Positions 44,301 to 52,800 of a DNA stretch of 64,000 nucleotides are shown one piece after another. A program made the translations under genes and the position numbers. The notes below the pieces were generated by a model. That model saw nothing but the letters and a program-made list of their open reading frames with translations, searched no databases and had not been told where the DNA came from. This DNA is from Pseudopyrenochaeta lycopersici. Its lineage: Eukaryota; Ascomycota; Dothideomycetes; Pleosporales; Pseudopyrenochaetaceae. The stretch lies in contig NHZP01000111.1 of assembly GCA_003313425.1 (NCBI GenBank), positions 1-64,000 of the forward strand. Direction: 5' to 3'. The number at the start of each line of letters is the position of its first letter. The first letter of the stretch is position 1.

Positions 44301-45250
44301 GTGTGCATTGGTGTTCGGCCGCCCGCATCCATATCGTCTCCTCGGGCGCCATAGTCAAATAATATTTCCATAATGGCAACATGACCATACTGGGCGGCTA
44401 TGTGGAGGGCAGAGTCTCGAGTACCATGGATTTTGTGATGCACATATGCGCCGTGATCCAGCGCCAGTCGCACAAGGTTCTTGCTCCCAATTCTTGCGCA
44501 CTGGGTCAAGGAGATTGAAATAGGAAGTATCGCACCCCCTGATTCAAGTTTCTCAAAAGTCCAGGCAGAAACGAACCGTCTTTCTCTTTGTCCTGAATTC
44601 GAACTCTCAAGGTATGTGGATTGCAATAGAACGACGCAGCGGTGCCGAAGCGAGACATAACCCGCATGCTGTCGCAGCTGCGTCCAAGGAAAGTGGAATA
44701 GTTCCTGATTGGTGGTGCTGGTGACTGGCTCTTGCTCTTCCCTCTCTTCTTGCTCTTCCCTCTCTTCTTGCTCTTCCCTCTCTTCTTGCTCTTCCCTCTC
44801 TTCTTGCTCTTCCCTCTCTTCTTGCTCTTCCCTCTCTTCTTGCTCTTCCCTCTCTTCTTGCTCTTCCCTCTCTTCTTGCTCTTCCCTCTCTTCTTGCTCT
44901 TCCCTCTCTTCTTGCTCTTCCCTCTCTTCTTGCTCTTCCCTCTCTTCTTGCTCTTCCCTCTCTTCTTGCTCTTCCCTCTCTTCTTGCTCTTCCCTCTCTT
45001 CTTGCTCTTCCCTCTCTTCTTGCTCTTCCCTCTCTTCTTGCTCTTCCCTCTCTTCTTGCTCCTGCCGTTCGCGTGAAGATGGTATCGTGCTAGAAGTGGA
45101 ACCACGGTATTCGTCCGTGTATAGTCTGTAAAGAAGTGCTAAAACGTGGAGCGCTGCGAGTTGACAAGCACTAATCGCTCGGCAAAGCTCGAGTTCTGAC
45201 GTATGATCTAACAACTCAATGAGCTGGCTTTGATCCCAGTTCTCGGCCAT
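41315..45250 (-). CDS. Ankyrin-HET protein (about 1311 aa) with an acidic hexapeptide tract
   Basis: Likely non-self recognition or cell-death gene with reversed order: repeats first, HET second. A single exon is seen. I start at ATG 45250 (MAENWDQSQLIELL) because the reading above it has no ATG. Residues ~65-175 are a perfect (EEQEER)n tract. Residues ~275-540 hold about eight ankyrin repeats (DSALHIAAQYGHVAIMEILF, KTALHWAAENGHTQVIRLL). The HET domain follows near residue 620 (YIAVSYCWTGRHG, MIWIDQECIDQGN, DRWFTRAWTTQEW). A long C-terminal region of unknown function ends at 41315. The frame is intact throughout. Confidence 0.9.
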   Translation of the reverse strand: MAENWDQSQLIELLDHTSELELCRAISACQLAALHVLALLYRLYTDEYRGSTSSTIPSSRERQEQEEREEQEEREEQEEREEQEEREEQEEREEQEEREEQEEREEQEEREEQEEREEQEEREEQEEREEQEEREEQEEREEQEEREEQEEREEQEEREEQEEREEQEEREEQEPVTSTTNQELFHFPWTQLRQHAGYVSLRHRCVVLLQSTYLESSNSGQRERRFVSAWTFEKLESGGAILPISISLTQCARIGSKNLVRLALDHGAYVHHKIHGTRDSALHIAAQYGHVAIMEILFDYGARGDDMDAGGRTPMHTASQHGQYGAVDFLMHRGFDVNKRGIVEKTALHWAAENGHTQVIRLLVARGADMEIKMREFPHPTVACPGGRALHCAVERDHKSAVLALIELGALVDGMDRWDKITPLGLAVWKRRYDITNLLLKHGANPNGAKGTDTPPLVSASACGDLRTVQLLLVQKDIDLGATDADGDNAIHSAARNGHVAVVKILLAHNVQVNIRGGGGRTPYWWAENHRHPEVMSALREYEGSNDGLPPDLTDDSAMLLNRVANGDVAKHIGRAQNLMFEESEFLPWANKLRFIVAIGSNNNDGKYDLDLVSGQSSLDTRYIAVSYCWTGRHGFHSEPPLRVRVPGMDQEGHPNIRIVRANTGVLWRAMHFASSRGISMIWIDQECIDQGNESDKQKAIQSMHVVYQRAAHTLVLLDCHVRSVDDIRALPNLLRYGECEDLRDRILADRWFTRAWTTQEWTNTRPERLTYSIGWEDDLDIFGGEWRRTIEVHHSTDLSPRQQKTFRQWELGYGDVMDLSNMSTRFFSIWLDQSLAAYASGISHRTFTLADAEDEEIKRIHKHCNGLQSVNIPFWVRHSNLQNRQTRLYKPLRMKMAAAYKILLGKRNLKVSDRLAILGNLAQYPYCLNTDAVVKSGLSFSACVIAIALYNGDLSVLFWNPDPWKDKAGMPTKVTQVSGLPRWLSAGTGPQKNNLESLPLPGELMLADHRKCGDPCLVMDEMLLVRGILWNIAPFHGFADCKEEISRLIEYARRIDLKDRALDAIGHKLGQTLVGQLLKLNRRDLLELLLVLSLPRPLSHPDEIGELLDGFEKWYREQAPWPSWAEDGARLDPNGRQLGQPLLLYFESLPGSSTPPPILMPSHPWGNPVILYICDIISKGLPLAVGRCRMGGDDLVSLFTFDAAKHTLAFTPLSELEYEYGENSVLQGKPRRNFWVVKFSGQCPRVELLERAREKLKSFDLHHGESLSECFKAQKLEPYPSGVWSPRLCRLGLLKQSERGLWETQPLGKG
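44731..45054 (-). repeat. In-frame minisatellite, 18 perfect copies of an 18-bp unit
   Basis: The plus-strand unit CTTGCTCTTCCCTCTCTT repeats 18 times without a single mismatch, followed by a partial copy. Each unit codes for six residues (EEQEER) on the minus strand. Because the unit is a multiple of three and free of stops in several frames, long phantom open frames appear in other phases. Confidence 0.97.
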
Positions 45251-45742
45251 CGCTGACGTCTGCTCGACCAACTGATAGGAACCTTCATAGACCGTTTAAA
45301 GCCGTTTCTTTCCGGGCCATTGCATTACCGGTGTTGCAGTTTCTGGGGTATTGTTCGGACATGCTGTTGGGCGAAGGCGCAACTTTTTTAAAGTTCTCAA
45401 GGGCATTGCAAAGGCTGTTGCCTGGGCTGAAAAATGCGCCACGTCGCCAAGAAAACCGACATTTGAGGCCGACGTGGTATCGGCACTACGGCCGATCTTA
45501 TTGGGTGTTATACTATTGTACGACAATGTGTGTCGGCTGTCCAGAAGAGATGGCACAAGTCTCTGAGTCTTTTATGAAGACATCACGTGGACTGCTAAGC
45601 GAACTACTGCCCTTGGCCAATGGTGCGCGACAATTGTTCTGGCGGAAGCGTAGCAGATGAAGGTCTGAAGCAGCCCACTATGGTAACTAAATTTGGCAAC
45701 TATAGCTAGCTAGTAGGAACAACCGCCACAGCCTCAACCCTT
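45251..45742. other. No supported gene
   Basis: Upstream flank of the ankyrin-HET gene, expected to hold its promoter. Overlapping open frames on both strands do not resemble known proteins. Confidence 0.35.
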
Positions 45743-46006
45743 TTACGCCTCATGCGCTTGTACAGATGGGGCGTTTTTAGTAGGAATAGATGAAGAGGGT
45801 TTAGGATGAGGTATTATTGGCTCCAGATAGTGTCGAACGTGACTTAGTCGGGTGCCGCAATTTACATGGCGGGGCAGAGCCGAGGTAGGACCTAGACCAA
45901 CCCCACAAACGGGAACTAAGCGAGAACGTGTAGCTCGAGACCTCCAACTGCTCCCTAACTTAGCGGGTCGGTTGCGGCTTCCTTTAGGGCGGCCTCGTTC
46001 TTCCAT
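45743..46006 (-). CDS. Short ORF with an AT-hook (possible transposon fragment)
   Basis: From ATG at 46006 the product begins MEERGRPKGSRNRPAKLGSS. The string GRPKGSRNRP is an AT-hook DNA-binding motif, frequent in chromatin proteins and in transposon-encoded proteins. The remaining ~70 residues are not recognisable and the frame is short, so it may be a fragment. Confidence 0.3.
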   Translation of the reverse strand: MEERGRPKGSRNRPAKLGSSWRSRATRSRLVPVCGVGLGPTSALPRHVNCGTRLSHVRHYLEPIIPHPKPSSSIPTKNAPSVQAHEA

Positions 46007-46951
46007 GCTCTCACTATCGTAAGTGATAATAGCCAAGCAATAGCGTTTCAGCGAAGTGACACTCTACTTCTTGATATATGTGGTGGAATTTGTCTCTGCC
46101 CAATAAGCATGAGGCGTCTGGCATCGCTTGTTGGGACGAAGCCGCATGTGCCAGCCATTCAATACTGATTGGTCAGGTTGTGACGGCACTCTTCTCGGCC
46201 CATTGCTTATGCGGTTCTCCATGTATGACATAAACAAGGCTCAAGTCTGGCGAATTGGCGCGTGTCGTGCCTGGTCTTCTCTCATTGCTTCACCCTTGAT
46301 GTATAAACGTAATACATGCGTGGTGCAGTGTTAAACTGTTATAAGTGAGCGGAGCCTATTAGTGCCCACCTATGAGCGCAGTGTATCTCGAGGATATCAT
46401 CTAGACCAACTCATCTGGGAGAAGGGAACAAGTAGATGTAGAAAGATCTGCAAGCTTGGGAAACCGCAAACAATATTGCCTTCACACCTATTAGGGTCCT
46501 TCATTATCACCATGTTAGACTTTTCTTCTAGACTGATACACATTTTTCTTGCTCCTCTCTAGAGCGCCAGTTCTCTCTCTTACTACCTTCCTCTCGGCCG
46601 AAGTCCCCTACTCTATGTTTAGGTAGTAGAAATCCACCACATGTTGTGGTTGACACCGCAGACTGTATATTGCTCAACCCTTATTCTCTACGTCCTTGTC
46701 TCAGAAGGCCTCTCAAGTTGCCCTCCTATAAGCCTCTCCCTTTGCTCACGTATGCTGGCCAGTGGCTTTTCCTCTGACTGAATCCTCGGAGGTATTGCAA
46801 TGACCAATTTCCTTTTCTAAGCAAGACTGTCAGTCACGACTGCAGAAATTCTCCGAGCCTCCACGAAATTCCAAAAATGAGCGCCGGTGCAACTCTTCTT
46901 CTTTAACCGATGATCCTGCTTCTGCCGGCACCTACAACTTAACCATTATCT
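46007..46951. other. No supported gene
   Basis: No consistent coding signal on either strand. Pyrimidine-rich from about 46540. Confidence 0.35.
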
Positions 46952-47059
46952 ATGTCTGACGAGATTACAATACGACATGAACTATTACGAAATGTCAATT
47001 ACCTTTCGCATGATTGGCAGGCAGATGATATGTGGTCATCATGGAGATACCTTTATTAG
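46952..47059 (+). pseudogene. Fragment of a Reg1/DUF1752-type domain
   Basis: The 35-codon frame contains NVNYLSHDWQADDMWSSWRY. It aligns directly with NVDYLSYEWREEDIWASWRH in the Reg1-type gene at 53542-55355. The rest of the domain is absent and a TAG follows at once, so this is an isolated remnant, possibly of a paralog. Confidence 0.55.
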
Positions 47060-47340
47060 TAACCAACCAGTTCCTTCCTTTCTGGTGTTCACCCCCATAA
47101 GGTATTGATGAGCTTATTGACTGGTCCTGCTGCAATGGCGTTGTCCTGGTCATCTTTGAATGGCATAGATATGTCTGCAGCCCTCTCTAGAAGCATCCTC
47201 TCTCTATGTCTGACAGCTCTACCGTCGTGAACTGCCATAAAGTCATCGAAGACCTCCGAAAATTTGCTTAATCAGACCGAAACATCCCTATATCATCTTC
47301 TTCATCGATAAGATACACCATGACCAGAGGAGGACTATAA

Positions 47341-47770
47341 TTAATAGGCGTGTGGTTTGGAGAACTTGTGGACTTCCATCTCCTATAAATTGGTCAATGA
47401 ATGTCCTCCAGTATTAGTGCAGTGTGACCTACCATTTTGAAGCTATTCAGCTCTACCTTGATTTGTTGCGCAAGCATAGGAGCGAGCCTACTGTATGTAG
47501 CAATGTCTCCTCGACGGTCATAGTCAGAACTGGGCCACGCATCATAGAACTGAATGCAAGAGCTGAACGTAACATTCTTCGAGGTGCCATGCGGTGTAGC
47601 CTGGGGGCTCATTCTGGGGGTCAATATACGCAGCGGGCGTCCAAAGTAATCTTCACCATATATGTCGACCGGACGAGCACTGTCATCGTTGGGAGTGCTT
47701 GGGGCGCTAGATTTTGGAGTGTCGCTCGGAAGCTGAATGGAGCTGGCACCTGTGCCTAGCTCGCAGTTAG
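47341..47770 (-). pseudogene. Fragment resembling the C-terminal PP1-binding region of Bni4
   Basis: The minus strand reads RPVDIYGEDYFGRPLRIL, KNVTFSSCIQFYDAW (an RVxF-like NVTF core), YDRRGDIATYSRLAPML and AQQIKVELNSFKM. A 50-nt intron (47383-47432, GTAGGT...TAG) is followed by EMEVHKFSKPHAY and a stop at 47341. This arrangement, including the EMEVH end, is what I recall of the conserved C-terminus of fungal Bni4-type bud-neck PP1 regulators; that assignment is from memory. An in-frame stop just above 47770 cuts off the N-terminal side. Confidence 0.5.
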
Positions 47771-47805
47771 CTCAATTCGGTCAATTGTAGCTTTGCCACT
47801 TACGC

Positions 47806-48003
47806 TTGAGGATACCCTTTTTTGCTGATGCATACACCTCAGCTCGTTCTCGGTATCCACCATTGGCGAGAGTGCTGGACAGGCAGGGAAAGTACGAAGA
47901 GGCCGAGGCGATGAACAGATATGAGCTTGGGATCTGCGAGAAGGTGCTTGGGCCTGAGCATCCCGAAACGCTGACGAGCATGAGCAACTTGCTGATATAC
48001 TAG
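47806..48003 (+). pseudogene. Single TPR remnant
   Basis: Bases 47855-47990 read LARVLDRQGKYEEAEAMNRY and EKVLGPEHPETLTSMSNLL, one unit of the TPR type found in the NB-ARC gene at 7331-10054. The frame ends inside a perfect palindrome (47992-48026). Nothing of a receptor surrounds it. Confidence 0.65.
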
Positions 48004-48026
48004 TATTACTTATACTAGTATATCAG
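47992..48026. repeat. Perfect 15-bp-arm palindrome
   Basis: CTGATATACTAGTAT and its exact reverse complement are separated by TACTT. It interrupts the TPR remnant and supplies its stop codon. Confidence 0.85.
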
Positions 48027-48333
48027 GATGTCGCACTTGGGTGTGCTGATGATGATGCATCAGGAAGAAATCATGATGAGCAGAAAAGTTGTATTGTGTG
48101 TGTATTGTGTCTTGGTCTAGTGAACCTGACCCTGCACGTCTTAGATTATATGGCAAGATTACTAATGCAGTTTCTTCCTCAGGCTCCCTGAGATGACACC
48201 TTGGCCTGCGACACAGGATTATCTTAATCGTTGGACTAGTCCAATACTAGTATAGCAGCCTTGGCATTGTTTCGACCCCCGAAAATCTCTACGTCTCCGT
48301 CCTGAACACTCCACATATTCGTGTATCTCTCAA

Positions 48334-48990
48334 CTAGCCAGGCGAGCGACCTCCTTTCGCAGTCGTTTGCTTAGTATGAAGGGAGTTGCACCTTAGTCTT
48401 AGATAATCTGTTCCACAGCCAACCTGGTCGCGAGAGTCTGCATTAACATTCACTTTCTGTCGCCCAGCCTCGACGGAAACCATTAAGACTTGGCCGACGG
48501 TAGGCAGTGCGATTGGCCCGTCTGCCACAGGAACACCAGCGACGGACTTGGCCCTAAACAGACGCTTGATGGACCTATCGCCTTTCTTTAACTTATTACC
48601 CATCTTGCGGAGCATGATGGAAGCAGATGATGCAGCCGGGAATATAGATAAGTTAATGGAGGCCCGCTCCCCATCCTGCTCACTTGATATTTGCCCTTTT
48701 GCAACTCTGTGAGCTCTGCAGCACTTCCAAAAGAAAAACCACTGCACAAGCTGGACTTTATACCCCTCCCTAATCCCTCCTCATGCAACACGGTGAGCTC
48801 CTGCATAGCAGGACTAGGAATGGCTTCCATACCATTCTTCGCCGGATGCGGAGGTTCAGTGGGTGATATGGAATTCGACAACAGCAAGGGCACATTGATA
48901 CGTCTTACAGGTGCAGGCATGGTATTTAAAGGACTAGAGGGGCTCATATCAGAAGTTCTCGGAGTACCTGATTCCTGCCGATACTAATGA
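48334..48990 (-). pseudogene. Fragment of a low-complexity regulatory protein, one frame break
   Basis: The minus strand reads SGTPRTSDMSPSSPLNTMPA, PVRRINVPLLLSNSISPTEP, MQELTVLHEEGLGRGIKSS and GFSFGSAAELTELQKGK. It then continues, after a frame change near 48690, with ASIMLRKMGNKLKKGDRSI and KVNVNADSRDQ. The pieces form one Ser/Pro-rich, basic, probably disordered protein. It could be the middle of the same gene as the Bni4-like fragment at 47341-47770, but I cannot prove that. No start codon or complete 3' end is evident. Confidence 0.45.
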
Positions 48991-49188
48991 TGGTTAGCAA
49001 TCCCCTTCAGATGTTGCCTTCCGAACGTTGTATGTACCGATGGAGGCCGAGTTGAAGCGCTGGAGGAAACATTTCCTGCACTGTCTTGCCGCTCACGAAT
49101 TTGTTTCGAACTGGCGGCTCAAACTCGATGGTGGCCTGACTTCATTGGACGGTCGCTTCGTAGAAGGAGCGGCGATACTAGAAAAATG

Positions 49189-49329
49189 CGGCAAATGACC
49201 GCCTTACCACTGCTTGGCGTAATAATTCCCCATCTACCACTGTTTTCAATACACTACCACACATGTGACCTCGGCTAAAAAAGGACCGAAATACCACTGT
49301 TTCTTCCCCATTTCTTCCCCAAATGCCAC
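49189..49329 (+). repeat. Left TIR of MULE (141 bp)
   Basis: Exact reverse complement of 52152-52292. Starts CGGCAAATGACCGCC. Contains several TACCACTG-type repeats. Confidence 0.95.
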
Positions 49330-49460
49330 TATTTCGTTAGTAGCCTCACCTCTTACATTAGCGCTTGAGTAGCTTAGAACGCGTCCGACGCGATTTAAAA
49401 TGGACGCGTTTTATCGTAAAATCGCGAGTTGTTGCGACAAAATAATTACGAAGAGTTACA

Positions 49461-51101
49461 ATGGAGACCTCCCAGGGGCTTCCTAATACGCTATATGTTG
49501 GGCAGACGTTTATATCAATCCAGGCCGCAAAAGAGGCAGTTTTTCACGTTATGGCCTCCCAGAGGCTCTCTTTTAAAGTAACATCCAGCGACCCAACGAG
49601 ATTCCACGCTAGTTGCCGTTCTAGCAGCGACACAGGGTGCAAATTCTTCATTCGAATCGCCTATATGAACCGATCCGACCACTTTGAGCTTCGAAAGTTC
49701 GTCCCTCATACCTGCGACCTTAGCTCCCATCACGACTGGAAAGCATCAAGCTCTGCGAGGCTTATTGCCCACCGGCATGGGGATATGGTTAAGAGCGATT
49801 TTCAAACAAAGCCGCGCCAGATCCAGAATGCTGAAAGACTTCAGCACTCAAATCAGATATCGTATAAGCAGGCGTGGCGCGCAAAGAAGGAGATCCAAAA
49901 GAGTACCTTTATGGACACAGAGAAGTCCTTCCAGCTTATCTTTCCATTCCTTGAGGCCATTACGGATAGCGGCTTAGACTCGAATACGGAGCTGGACGAC
50001 GAAGGAAACTACGCCACTTCAAGGGCGAACGCTGCCATATCTAGGGATGACGATGGAACCTTTGAATGGTGCCACGTGGCACCACGAGCTTGTATTCATG
50101 CATTTTGGCACTCCCGGAAGTTCATTTGTGTTGATGGTGCCCATATGAAATCGGACAACAACCTAGTTCTTCTTGTTATAACAATGCTTGACTCTAATGA
50201 GGAGATCCTGCCATTAATGTGGGGGTTCGCCAGAAGCGAGTCTAAAGAATCGTGGCTCAACTTTCTCCATGGTTTTAGGGAATATTTTCTGGACAACCTT
50301 GAGACGACTGAGCAAGAACGTACCAATTTTGAATATCTTACAATCGTCAGCGACCGGGCAAAGGGTCTAATTCCAGCTATCTCGGAGGTATTCCCCAAAG
50401 CTTTCCATTATTGCTGCATACAACATCTTGCGGAGAACGTCGGAAACGAATACGGAAAGAAAGTCGAGAGGATATTCCGAGCTGCTTGCCTAGTCGACAC
50501 TAAGGCGAAGTTTAAAGCTTGTCTTGACCAAATTGAGTCTCTGTCAGCTCCCGCGCGTCACTACCTCGATCATATCGATAGAGAGCATTACGCAACATCA
50601 TACGCACCACTGGTCGACTTCCCACGGTTTGGGCAAACATGTTCCAACATCTCCGAGTCAGTAAACAGCGCATGGATGGAGGCTCGTAACCTACCAATAC
50701 TCCATTCACTCCACCATCTATGGACATACATGATGTCAAAGTTCTACGAAAGACGTCATAAGCCCCAGAAAGATATAAAGTACACTAACTATGCCTTTGC
50801 ATATTTCCAGAAAGAGCTTGGGGATAGCGACCAGTATCTTGTAACTCCTCAGGAGCGCGAGAACTTGGTAGCTATTGTATACCGAGCAAATCCAGGAGAC
50901 CGGAATACTCGTCTTGTTCAGCTTAAAGCTCAGAAATGTTCTTGTCTCGCTTTTCAAGATCATAAAATTCCTTGTAGACATGCAATTGCTGTGTGTCGAT
51001 TCTTCAATATTAAACCCGAGGATTATATCGCCAAATTCTACGAGATTTCTGAGTATCGTGAGGCAGTACAAGTGCTCCCTATTGCCGGTTCTACTAGATG
51101 A
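49461..51101 (+). CDS. MULE transposase (546 aa in the first frame)
   Basis: Transposase of the surrounding element. Starts METSQGLPNTLYVGQTF. An N-terminal FAR1-like zinc-binding region (KVTSSDPTRFHASC...C...HTCDLSSHH) precedes the RNase H-fold core with Asp in FICVDGAHMKS, Asp in LTIVSDRAKGLI, the C2H2 turn HYCCIQHL and Glu in CSNISESVNSAW. A SWIM zinc finger (CSCLAFQDHKIPCRHA) follows. All catalytic positions are present. The frame stops at 51101, but the coding signal moves to the +1 frame shortly before, around 51060-51070, so the natural protein is probably longer. Confidence 0.93.
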   Translation: METSQGLPNTLYVGQTFISIQAAKEAVFHVMASQRLSFKVTSSDPTRFHASCRSSSDTGCKFFIRIAYMNRSDHFELRKFVPHTCDLSSHHDWKASSSARLIAHRHGDMVKSDFQTKPRQIQNAERLQHSNQISYKQAWRAKKEIQKSTFMDTEKSFQLIFPFLEAITDSGLDSNTELDDEGNYATSRANAAISRDDDGTFEWCHVAPRACIHAFWHSRKFICVDGAHMKSDNNLVLLVITMLDSNEEILPLMWGFARSESKESWLNFLHGFREYFLDNLETTEQERTNFEYLTIVSDRAKGLIPAISEVFPKAFHYCCIQHLAENVGNEYGKKVERIFRAACLVDTKAKFKACLDQIESLSAPARHYLDHIDREHYATSYAPLVDFPRFGQTCSNISESVNSAWMEARNLPILHSLHHLWTYMMSKFYERRHKPQKDIKYTNYAFAYFQKELGDSDQYLVTPQERENLVAIVYRANPGDRNTRLVQLKAQKCSCLAFQDHKIPCRHAIAVCRFFNIKPEDYIAKFYEISEYREAVQVLPIAGSTR

Positions 51102-52023
51102 TCTCGAACCTGATGGGTTTACAAAGCCACCTGTTATCGGTACCTCCCGAGGTCGTCCAGTTAAGAAGAGAATGAAACGAACTACGCGAGAGACAGAGGC
51201 TCGGAGACGAGGAAATTTAGTATCGTCAAGCAGCCAGAGGAAACAACAGGATGAAGCTCGAAACCGGTATCAATCAGGCACAACGTATTTCCAGGAACGA
51301 AGGACGGGCCAGGCTCCCAACCCTCTTAGTCAACCTAGAGTATCCTATCACCGTCCTAGCCAGATCGCGTCTTCCCAGCACCTTACTGCACCTGATCAAA
51401 GCGTCTCATCTCAACTCCCCTACCCTATCCTTAATCATCACCATAATTTCCCTAACCAATTCTCGATTGCGCAACCACCAGACTCAAGAGATCAGGATAC
51501 CCTCTGGCAACGGATCAGGGCTATAAACGCGCGCCTTAGCGAAACTGAAGCTATAGGAGAACGCTACCGGGCTCAGATTGGGGCTCAGATTGGAGCTGTT
51601 AGACAAGCAGTAAACGAGAACAGAAGCAATAACCATAACCAGCCTCCTACGGCGCAGATACCGACGACGTACGCAGAACAACCAACCTTGCAATCTCAGT
51701 CCTCTACAGATCTACCGGCCTCGCAATCAAATAGAGACCGGCCGTCGCCAGATACTGATGAGCTGCAAAGAAGCGGCACCTCACAGGATGATGCAGCCGC
51801 TTCACAAGTCACATACATTGACTCTACTGTTATGAATAATAACTTCACGTTTGGAGCATCCAGCTCTGTCCCCAACATTACCATCAACGTCACAGCAAGT
51901 CCACCAGGGGGAAACAAAAGACCTATAGTAAGTAGGAACGAAGAAGAGGATAATATCGAGAGGGAAGAGCCTCCTGCTCTATCAACGCGGTCAAGAAAAC
52001 GAGCTCGAACAGACCAATTGTAA
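51064..52023 (+). CDS. C-terminal extension of the MULE transposase in the +1 frame
   Basis: Reads QYKCSLLPVLLDDLEPDGFT, the usual segment just after the SWIM finger in MULE proteins. A GRPVKKRMKRTTRE basic patch and a Gln/Asn/Ser-rich, presumably disordered tail follow, with a repeated RAQIGAQIGAV coil and a basic end (RSRKRARTDQL). It has no start of its own. It needs a +1 shift out of the 49461 frame, either programmed or from a 1-nt deletion. Confidence 0.75.
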   Translation, partial: QYKCSLLPVLLDDLEPDGFTKPPVIGTSRGRPVKKRMKRTTRETEARRRGNLVSSSSQRKQQDEARNRYQSGTTYFQERRTGQAPNPLSQPRVSYHRPSQIASSQHLTAPDQSVSSQLPYPILNHHHNFPNQFSIAQPPDSRDQDTLWQRIRAINARLSETEAIGERYRAQIGAQIGAVRQAVNENRSNNHNQPPTAQIPTTYAEQPTLQSQSSTDLPASQSNRDRPSPDTDELQRSGTSQDDAAASQVTYIDSTVMNNNFTFGASSSVPNITINVTASPPGGNKRPIVSRNEEEDNIEREEPPALSTRSRKRARTDQL

Positions 52024-52151
52024 GCATATAAATAGGGTTCTAGATCTATCATAATACAATCCCGGACCTATCTCTTCTTATGTGAAGTCGCTGACTGCCT
52101 GAGGGCCGCGATGGCCGCCAAATAAAGGTGGGCCATGCGATTAGTTAAATG

Positions 52152-52292
52152 GTGGCATTTGGGGAAGAAATGGGGAAGAAACAGTGGTATTTCGGTCCTT
52201 TTTTAGCCGAGGTCACATGTGTGGTAGTGTATTGAAAACAGTGGTAGATGGGGAATTATTACGCCAAGCAGTGGTAAGGCGGTCATTTGCCG
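52152..52292 (-). repeat. Right TIR of MULE (141 bp)
   Basis: Exact reverse complement of 49189-49329. Confidence 0.95.
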
Positions 52293-52338
52293 TAGAAAAA
52301 TGTGTAGTTAATACAACGAAGACGAGTGCTACTTCAGC

Positions 52339-52800
52339 AATGCCGCTGCTTGATCTACCGACTGAGTTGCTCCAAAACATATCAGAATATCTAGAATCCG
52401 AGAGAGATATCAACGCCTTTGCGTAAGCCAACCGCCGCCTTTACCGACTGCTAAATAGCTTCTTCTACCATTATAACGTACAACGATCTGGAAGCTTAGC
52501 ACTATTGTGGGCTGCCCGACATGGCCAAGAGGGAACGGTTCAAAAGTTGCTAGAAGAAAGAGCCAATGTCCAAGCCATAAGTGGCAACAATTGAACACCA
52601 CTGTTGTTCGCGCTATAGCAGAGGCATAAGGAGATAGTGAAGTTGCTGCTCGACAATAGCGCCGATGTCAATGCGAAGGGTGGATACTACGGCAACGCAC
52701 TCCAGGCGGCTTCGTATAGACGCCACGAGCAGATTGTGAAGCTGCTGCTTGACAAGGGCGCCGACGTCAATGAGCATGGTTGAAGTGGAAGCGATGGCAA
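52339..52800 (+). pseudogene. F-box / ankyrin pseudogene
   Basis: Reads MPLLDLPTELLQNISEYLES (F-box start), a TAA in place of an expected Gln codon, ANRRLYRLLNSFFYHYNVQ, then ankyrin repeats (LLWAARHGQEGTVQKLLEER, HKEIVKLLLDNSADVNAKGG, EQIVKLLLDKGADVNEHG). At least four in-frame stops interrupt it. The intact family links substrate recognition to SCF ubiquitin ligases. Its upstream side was hit by the MULE insertion 37 bases before the ATG. Confidence 0.8.

Larger units (their letters stand above)
49189..52292 (+). mobile_element. Complete Mutator-like element (MULE)
   Basis: 3,104 bp with perfect 141-bp terminal inverted repeats and a 10-bp target duplication TAGAAAAATG (49179-49188, 52293-52302). 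Long TIRs and a 9-10-bp duplication are the hallmark of MULEs, and the encoded protein confirms it. Perfect TIR and TSD identity indicates a recent insertion just upstream of the F-box/ankyrin pseudogene. Confidence 0.95.

Noticed and set aside
44731..45054. Possible CRISPR-like array
   Set aside because: Tandem units with no spacers, inside a eukaryotic coding sequence.
44506..45131. Open frames of KSKKRG and SSCSSL/LFPLFL repeats
   Set aside because: Other phases of the in-frame 18-bp minisatellite of the ankyrin-HET gene.
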